From positions 17,175,260 through 17,239,259 of the forward strand of contig NC_079208.1 of assembly GCF_026745355.1 (NCBI RefSeq): 64,000 nucleotides of DNA, read 5' to 3'. This document shows positions 58,201 through 64,000 of the stretch, one piece after another. The notes under the pieces were generated by a model that worked only from the letters and a program-made list of their open reading frames with translations, did no database searches and had not been told where the DNA came from. Positions within the stretch are counted from its first letter, which is position 1; each line of letters starts with the position of its first letter. The DNA comes from Beta vulgaris subsp. vulgaris. Its lineage: Eukaryota; Streptophyta; Magnoliopsida; Caryophyllales; Amaranthaceae. Made by a program: the position numbers and the translations under genes.

Positions 58201-61200
58201 ATATCTCCTTCCTCTCTCACATTTCGCTGTTTCTCTAGATCTCATCGTTGTTCTTCGATTTCGTTCCTCGATTCCACCGGCACTTCCTTCCTCAGCGTCA
58301 TCTTCGACTTCGCGCCATTGTCGTTGCTCGATTTCATCTTCATTGTTCTTAGAGATCTGAGTATGTTTTCATTTTTCTTATTTTGTTTTTCACTACACCA
58401 TTATCACTCGCTCGCCGTCGTTGCTTTACCAGCAAACCGCAACTGGCGAACGGATCTCTGGCGAACATATGTTGTTCGTTAATGGTTAAATTCAACGCAT
58501 ATTTTCATATCTCTGGTGCTGCTCTCGTTCTTCAACGCACAAATGTTGTTCGGTACTGGTTGAACGGATCTCTGATTGGGATGAGCAGAGGAGAGGGTGG
58601 AAGAAAAACAAAGAGTTTCCGAATTTTATTCAGCTCAATAAGCCACGAGTGGTTTGGTAACTGGGTCGTCCCCGAAATCGTGTGAGAATCCGGTAGGTTG
58701 ATGACTAAGGGGCCTTCATTGCTGCCTTGATTAAAGTAACACTTTGAGGGCCCCCTTTTTCTTCATATACTTCCTCCGTTCCATAATAAGTGAAACATTT
58801 CTCTGAAAAAGCTCTCACATAAAAAAGAGAAGTGTTTCACTTATTATGGAACGCAAGAAGTATTAAAGTATCAATCCGGGTAGGTTGACTACTTCTATGT
58901 TTAGTTTGATGATTTTTTTATGCTTTGCAGGTTTTGGATTTTGGAATTCTTTTGTCTCGCTCATTTGACCGGGTTTGTGCGCATGTCTGGTTTTGTGATT
59001 TGTTGGGTTAGAGTTAGTCCGGTAGGTCGAATTCATGGGTTTGAGATCTTCTATAATTTGGCGCTTTTGGATGCTGAGATGGTTGGGTTTTGGGCTAAGT
59101 TTCCTTTGTTTTTTTTCCAGATTCTTATTTTTTTTAACATACTTTTTGTAATTAGTCATTTAGTTATATCTGTTGTTTTTTTTATTTTTGCTTTTTCATT
59201 TTACTTTTTGATCTTTTGTTTTTTTTATGTAACTAATTTTTTTATCTTTATATATTAATGAGATTCATATGTCATTTCATCTTCAGTTCGTCTACAAATT
59301 TGGGGGATAGTGAATGGATTATTTGTCTGATTTTATTGCAAAATGCAAAAAAATTTTTTTTTTACCTGTACGATGACCTATTATTGCGGTTTTGGGCAAC
59401 AACCGCAACAATAAGCTGTACTTTTTTAATAATAAATAAACCTATTGCTGCGGTTTTGACAAGAAACTGCAGCAATATGTTTGGCCTATTGTTGTTTCCT
59501 TATTGCTACGCGGCCAAAGTCGCCACAATAGGCCACTTAATGACCGAAGCAATAAGCATTTCTTTTACTAGTGAGAATCAGTTTTTATAAAAGATAAAAT
59601 TTGATTAAAAAAAGATTTTATCCCTTAATTTTGGGAATAAAAATTATTCAAGAAGATAATCATATATTTAAGAATAATTCATATTCAGTTGAAAAATTAT
59701 ATAAGGGATATAAATCAGAATAACAACTCACGTTTTTCAGAATTGGTTTTTGATAAAATTTGAGAGTTGAAAACGGATCCCATGGCATAGTGTACGACAC
59801 AGAGTTCCCGTGAGTTTAATGTTCTATATAACGATTGCAACGTTTCTCAATTTGCTTATCTAAGAAGCACGCTGGTGTGTACTTAATCTTTATGTAATTT
59901 TAATCATTATAGAGAGTAGAACACTTAGGGTTAAGTATTGAGGAGCACTATTAGAGTTAATAGTGGGGGAACCATATTGTATCAATAGTTTGGTAATTTA
60001 AGATTCAAATAATAAAAGAGTAGGTAGTGTGGACGTAGATCTCAGAGGTGATATTGAACCACGTTAAATTCTTGTACCTTGTTATTTGATTGTATTGTTT
60101 TTAGTTTTGATACAACTCCGTCTAAGCGAAAATATTAAAATCGAGTTTGCGAGTGAATAACATAGTGTATGACACTGTGCCATGGGAGTGTTTTTGCGAA
60201 AACCGATTTGATTTTGTCATTCAATTCGACCATCCCCTTCTTGAGTGTCACCTTGTACTCCAACATAATACGAGTTTGAGTGAAAACAAAGTGGCAATCA
60301 CTAGAAGAAATGTGAAAAAGGAGTCATGTCTACATTATGACCATAACTTTTTTATGTGCTTTTTAGAATTGACTAATTCCAGCAGATATGGAAACTAGAC
60401 TTAAAGATCTTTCCAGCGATAGGTGACACACTCCGAGGAGACTTATAGTCGAGGAGTCATGCCTTTCAGGAGTTCGGACTGTTTATGTTGGAATTTGTTA
60501 TTGTACGCTCGGATTACTAAATCTGTCCATTTAATGAATTTTTCGATTGTTCTTATCTTGTAACTTACTTTAATAATCAATTTAGTTTACTTTTAGTATT
60601 ATTTAGATTAGGAATCCCTTTTGGTGACAAACTCTCTCCACTCACTCTTTCTCATTAGTTTAGTTTTACTTTTCTTATTTTTATCTCTGACTTTTTAGTT
60701 AAAAACCCTAGTTTCTCTTTTTATTCATTAATTTATTAGTTCAATTAGTTTCTTTCATTGATTTCTTTTGATTATATTTTCCTTTCTAGATGTCGTTTTC
60801 ATTCTGAGTAGTCTTATATTTTAGGTTTTAGGAATCCATGTTTATATGTTATGAATCTTGATTGATGTTATTGATGATTTGATTAGTCGTCGATATTTCT
60901 AATAGATTATGTTTATTTTGTTAATCTATCAATCTAATCAATTGTTTGATTAAATCTTGCTAATAGGAGTTAGAATTGAGAGATCGAGTTTTAGAAGCTT
61001 ACCTACAATTAGCAAATCTGATTACGTTAACGACCGTGCTACATATGTTGATTTGATAGCGTTAATACCGACTGTAGGATTATCCTGTGCTATAAATATT
61101 TGATTAATTGAGCTATTGATGGTAGTTTAATGTATTATAATTATGAAAATGGTTAATCATAACCGTAGAACTTTTTAGTTTGATTTTTACATTTTATTAG

Positions 61201-62362
61201 TTTAGAACCTTAAATCTCAACTTTCTAATCTTGTTTAGTTTTTCCATACTTAAGAAGCTCGATTAAAATAACCATCTCTCAGTGAATTCGACCCTACTTA
61301 CCCTACTACATTATTAGGAGTTTTCGCTAGGAATTATTTTTGACAGGTTTACGATATACTATCATGCAGCTGAGAATCAGAAAGAACGAAAGAAAGAAAG
61401 TAGCATGAAGAATTAAAATTAGAAACTTTTAATAAAATAATACCCTTCCAGCTCTATCACATACATATACTTTTTATAAAATAACAATTGATAACCATAC
61501 TACAAGATTGCGAGATCATTGTAGGTGATCCCATAAGTGTTCAAGTCCTTTTAGAACATAGGACTTATCTTTTTAAAAAAAAATACGTGGAGATAAGGTG
61601 ATGAGAAAATAGTTGAATAAGTGTTCAAATCCTTTTGGAACATAGGACATATATATTTTTTTAAAAAAAATACGTGGAGATAAGGTGATGAGAAAATAGT
61701 TGAATATTGGAAAAGAAAGTACATAGGGTGAGTCATACTATCTTTTATTGGACATACTATTCACATACACTTTAAAAAATGCATAAAACTTGTCATGTTT
61801 ATGAAAATAGAAATATATTAGATATATAGATTTTTAATCAGATAACAACTTAAATGGAGTTTGAAATAGGGGAAAAGAAGACAAGTATTGTAAAAAGTAA
61901 TTGTATCACATTATGGTGAAGTCTTATTATTTTGAGGGGGTAATGATTTCACCAAAGTTAAATTTAAAGTTGATAAGAATAGCATTTGATAAAAAAATGT
62001 GTAACTATGACATAATAAGAGTATGAATTACCTTTTTGAGAACCTGATTCCAACCTTATTGGTAGCCCTAGATTCATTTGGTCGCCAGAATCCGAGTTAG
62101 CCTCTACTCCGGTCTCCTCTTCATCATCATTGTCGATGGATCCACCATTAGGCGTATGTGTTAGGATTGTGGTTGCATATGCGTAAGGGGTAAGAGGAGA
62201 CTGGAAATGAGAATGGTTGGATGAGACTGTTGGATTAGAAGTAGAGTGTTCCGAGAGAGCAGGTTTTGATTGTAATTGCAATTCTCTATGAAGTTGGTGA
62301 TGGTGGTAGCAATCACTAAAAAAAGATTTTACTCGTTGAATCAAAGATAAATCCTCTTGAAT
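46267..62362 (-). CDS. TT8: TT8/AN1-type bHLH transcription factor (3' four exons)
   Basis: Exons on the minus strand are 62362-62032, 48227-47949, 47610-46820 and 46353-46267. Junctions are AG/GT and phases join to 495 residues ending in TAG. The first begins IQEDLSLIQRVKSFF, the end of the MYC/MYB-interacting region, followed by KPALSEHSTSNP. The second has SSDEPSELMQMEMSENIRLD. The third has YSQTV, VEGTSQWLLKYILFTVPFLH and the bHLH NHVLAERRRREKLNERF, with the H-E-R residues that contact E/G-box DNA. An ACT-like dimerisation domain closes the protein (EVSIIESDALVEMQCPYKEG), ending VNGKKPSIIEVKRAV in the last exon. In the family it joins R2R3-MYB and WD40 partners to switch on anthocyanin and proanthocyanidin genes. 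N-terminal exons lie right of the window. The reading frame is intact; one intron is 13.8 kb. Confidence 0.93.
48528..48730. repeat. Five imperfect 40-46-bp repeats in TRIM-like element
   Basis: Units starting near 48528, 48571, 48612, 48651 and 48697 each begin with a version of GGAACGCCATTCTTTT, followed by TGAACC or CGAACC. Confidence 0.8.
49123..50093. mobile_element. hAT-like non-autonomous DNA transposon (971 bp)
   Basis: Left end CAGGGGCGGATCTA and inverted right end CAGTGGCGTATCTA form terminal repeats. CTCTTG occurs on both sides (49117-49122 and 50094-50099), 6-7 bases where hAT normally gives 8. It splits the primer site region of the TRIM-like element, so it is younger. A 35-bp unit (GAGCCGACTTGTAGACGTTG and following) occurs twice at a 53-bp spacing near 49431-49518. 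No transposase. Confidence 0.7.
50733..51305 (+). repeat. 5' LTR of SIRE-like element (internally deleted)
   Basis: Matches both outer parts of the right LTR, joining TCTAGTTATGTTCTT directly to TGAGAGCT. About 580 bp present in the right copy (outside its CACTA insert) are absent here. Confidence 0.8.
52765..52830. repeat. Telomere-like CCCTAA repeats (left arm)
   Basis: Mixed CCCTAA and CCCTAAA units inside the MULE-like element; the inverted counterpart is at 53207-53250. Confidence 0.9.
53207..53250. repeat. Telomere-like TTAGGG repeats (right arm)
   Basis: GGGTTA units, the inverted counterpart of 52765-52830. Confidence 0.88.
54045..55468. mobile_element. Non-autonomous CACTA element, copy 1 (1424 bp)
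   Basis: Ends CACTAGTAGAATAATTGCTT and, inverted, CACTAGTAGAATAAATGCTT. Both subterminal regions carry many copies of ATTGCTGCGGTTTT in both orientations, as expected for transposase-binding repeats of CACTA elements. Flanks CTAC and CTGC suggest an imperfect target duplication. It splits the copia gag. The middle (about 54370-54780) is CT-rich with a 43-bp unit repeated three times; no transposase. Confidence 0.9.
54440..54560. repeat. 43-bp tandem repeat in CACTA copy 1
   Basis: Three units containing CTCTCGACCACAACCGGTC, spaced 43 bp (54452, 54495, 54538). Confidence 0.85.
55900..57420. other. Non-coding interior of SIRE-like element
   Basis: Region between the pol remnant and the 3' LTR. 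No RT, integrase or RNase H motif appears in any frame. It holds an AAGAAA-rich microsatellite near 56655-56712. Confidence 0.7.
56655..56712. repeat. Purine-rich microsatellite
   Basis: A run of A followed by AAAGA/AAGAA units. Confidence 0.9.
57988..59573. mobile_element. Non-autonomous CACTA element, copy 2 (1586 bp)
   Basis: Ends CACTAGTAGAATGAA and, inverted, CACTAGTAAAAGAAATGC. A perfect 3-bp target duplication AGA lies at 57985-57987 and 59574-59576. The subterminal TGCTGCGGTTTT motifs are shared with copy 1, but the middle differs. It sits in the 3' LTR of the copia element. Confidence 0.92.
58770..58860. mobile_element. 91-bp Stowaway-type MITE inside CACTA copy 2
   Basis: Ends CTTCCTCCGTTCCATAATAA and, inverted, CTTCTTGCGTTCCATAATAA. 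Nearly the whole element is a hairpin with about 35-bp arms and a 21-base centre. TA flanks both ends (58768-58769, 58861-58862). Confidence 0.88.
60172..61370 (+). repeat. Possible Athila/Tat-like LTR remnant
   Basis: The 3' portion contains GAATTCGACCCTACTTACCC, then CTACATTATTAGGAG and TTTTTGACAGG, wording typical of the 3' ends of LTRs in Athila/Tat gypsy elements. No pairing LTR or internal region was found; the left limit is unknown. Confidence 0.4.
61535..61702. repeat. 84-bp tandem duplication in TT8 intron
   Basis: Two adjacent copies starting AAGTGTTCAA and ending with ATGAGAAAATAGTTGAATA; they differ at few positions. Confidence 0.92.
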
Positions 62363-64000
62363 CTGCATGAAAAGGAAAAAAATGTTGAATTGCATGAAAA
62401 GCTAGAATCTATTATACAAAAAAGTGTAGTACGTATAAAGATTACTTGATATTTTCACCATACACCCCTGACAAAATTTTTTATTCACCATGTACCTTAC
62501 AAGTTTTAAAATAACTCCAATTTTCAAAAAATTCAGACGATGCCCTTTGTTACTATATGTATATATATCCAAATTTGGATAACTTATCATATCAAATTAT
62601 TGACAACAGTAGATATCAAGTAATAATATACTCCAAGTCTACGACTGGTATATTCCGTACAAAACCAATGAATGAAAAAGAAGGGTACCAGCATATTGCA
62701 AGTTCCATTTGCTTAATTCAATAAAAAAATTTAAGGACTGATAAGAGAAAATGTAGATATTACTAGTTTTTTTATATTTAAAAAAAGCATAAAATAGATT
62801 TCTGAACTTTTGCTAACCCGAATTTAAAAATTGAAATACAGAGTACTAAACAATTGCAATAAAACATTGGTTTCATTTCTTCAAGACTTGAAATTGGATA
62901 TTTTAGTAGTTTTGGGTATCATTTGCAATTCTTCACCATATGTATCATAGTATATTTGTATCAATTAGAAAATTGAAGAGAGCATCATTCTCATTATAGT
63001 AGGAGAAAACAAAATTAGCTATTGGTTAAAAAGAAGAGAGATCAGAGATATGAAATTAATTGTTCAAAAACATGGTAAAGGACAACAATGTATATTTAGG
63101 AAGGCCATTTAGATTAAAGGATGACATATCATAATAATTGAGAAATCAAATACTGTAAAAGTTTTCATTTAAAAGGAGAAAAAGAATTGGGATTAATTAG
63201 AAAGTGATAATAAAGATGATATCTTGACAAAAATGAAGGTGGAAAGTTCAAGATACTAAACAAATTTGGAGATAAAAGGTTGGACAATTAAGATGGAAGA
63301 TAAAAAAATTATAAAGACATTATACAATGGGAAATTAAAAAAGGCAGGTGTAGTGTGTGATTTTGGCTTTGATTTGGTAAGTTTCAAGAACATACGTTAG
63401 TCGTAAGACATGTTCAATTTATGTGTTCAGAATGCTCTTTATAAAAAATTGGACCCTCACGTATATAAGGCTCTGTGCATGTGATGGGACTGTTTGCACA
63501 TCCACTAGTCACCATTACGGGCTTTTTCCATGTTACCATGAAAGCAACAAAGATCCTTAAAAATAATTTTAGTATGGGAAAGTTCTAATAGAAGAATACC
63601 CAGTCTTCACTCAGTTTGAATATACAAAAGATTAGGGTGAGGAGAGATAGAACAAAAAATAAAGCAACATGAAAGGTGCGTTGGTTGGGAAGCAAGATAA
63701 GGAGGCGACCAAACGACGCAGGGGGCGGATTTAGCGTGAGTTCAACTGAACCCACGTGGGACCGCCGGGAAAACTAGTTTTTACAGGAAAAGCACAAAAA
63801 TTTATAGACAAGCTCCCGCAATTGTACATACATCATGTTGTATAGTGTAGTGTAATGCACGGAAGGTTTAGATTTGGACTTGTGTATGATCGTGGGATCA
63901 AATTCCGACAGGAGCAAGTGCCATTTTTAGTTTTTTTTTTTTCCTTTTCTTCCTCCCATTTTTTTTATATTACTAGTACAACTTCTGTTCCTTTTTCTTA
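62363..64000. other. TT8 upstream intron and flank
   Basis: AT-rich, no exon of the bHLH N-terminal domain was recognised on the minus strand, so those exons should lie beyond 64000. A CAGGGGGCGGATTTAG end at about 63719 resembles the hAT-like terminus at 49123; its partner end is not in the window. Confidence 0.5.

Larger units (their letters stand above)
50733..60171 (+). mobile_element. SIRE/Maximus-like Ty1/copia element, internally deleted, with nested insertions
   Basis: The left LTR starts TGTTGAGACTC at 50733. The right LTR starts with a matching, mutated TATTGAGA at 57421, after a polypurine-like AAAAAGGGAAAATT. LTR homology runs to about 51305 and 60171. Between them lie a gag with two CCHC knuckles and a GAG-pre-integrase start, then no integrase core, RT or RNase H. 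It contains a MULE-like element (52573-53434) and two CACTA copies (54045-55468, 57988-59573). Gag architecture with coiled coil between two knuckles suggests the SIRE lineage (inference). Confidence 0.85.
57421..60171 (+). repeat. 3' LTR of SIRE-like element, split by CACTA copy 2
   Basis: LTR sequence at 57421-57987 and 59574-60171 surrounds the CACTA element. The end is set by loss of similarity with the left LTR and is approximate. Confidence 0.75.

Noticed and set aside
58920..59258. 112-residue hydrophobic ORF
   Set aside because: A T-rich stretch within CACTA copy 2 produces Phe/Ile/Leu-rich chance translation.
62402..64000. N-terminal exons of the TT8-like gene
   Set aside because: Searched for the MYC N-terminal wording on the minus strand; none seen, so these exons are placed outside the window.
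1..64000. CRISPR array, bacterial operon or defence system
   Set aside because: All repeats are transposon ends, LTRs, microsatellites or tandem duplications; genes are intron-bearing plant genes.

Overview
The window is nuclear DNA of a higher plant, most likely a eudicot. The genes have AT-rich GT..AG introns, and the intergenic and intronic space is packed with plant-type mobile elements: Ty3/gypsy, Ty1/copia, an L1-type LINE with RNase H, a SINE, CACTA, MULE-like, Stowaway, Tourist and hAT-like elements. The species cannot be fixed from sequence alone. No bacterial, viral or CRISPR-type system is visible.

Layout. (1) 1-7403: minus-strand Ty3/gypsy element, cut by the left window edge, with a 2.57 kb LTR, a decayed gag-pol and an extra sense ORF region between LTR and gag. 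It probably lies inside an FZL intron. (2) 7815-20040 (+): the last six recognised exons of an FZO-like (FZL) dynamin-family GTPase of chloroplasts. Introns carry a harbinger-like element with a strong hairpin, a young 2.1 kb non-autonomous LTR element (12487-14589, perfect 5-bp target duplication) and two further inverted-repeat elements. (3) 20999-28800: intergenic repeats, including a decayed LINE (23768-26786) and Stowaway-like MITEs. (4) 29244-30161 (+): an intact FANTASTIC FOUR (FAF) protein gene. (5) 30162-39390: intergenic; two diverged LTRs of one family, a SINE, and a large fold-back element split by a solo LTR. (6) 40010-45437 (+): a complete seven-exon p31comet (MAD2L1-binding protein) homologue, whose sixth intron holds a copia remnant. 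(7) 46267-62362 (-): the last four exons of a TT8/AN1-type bHLH regulator. One intron is 13.8 kb and holds a deeply nested transposon stack: a TRIM-like element with a hAT-like insert, and a SIRE-like copia carrying a MULE-like element and two CACTA copies, one of which contains a 91-bp Stowaway.

The four host genes have unrelated roles: chloroplast membrane dynamics, meristem regulation, spindle checkpoint/meiotic HORMA remodelling, and flavonoid regulation. They are ordinary neighbours, not a cluster. The notable biology is the transposon archaeology. Several elements keep diagnostic ends and target duplications that allow the order of insertion to be read, and a telomere-like tract is best explained as transposon interior.
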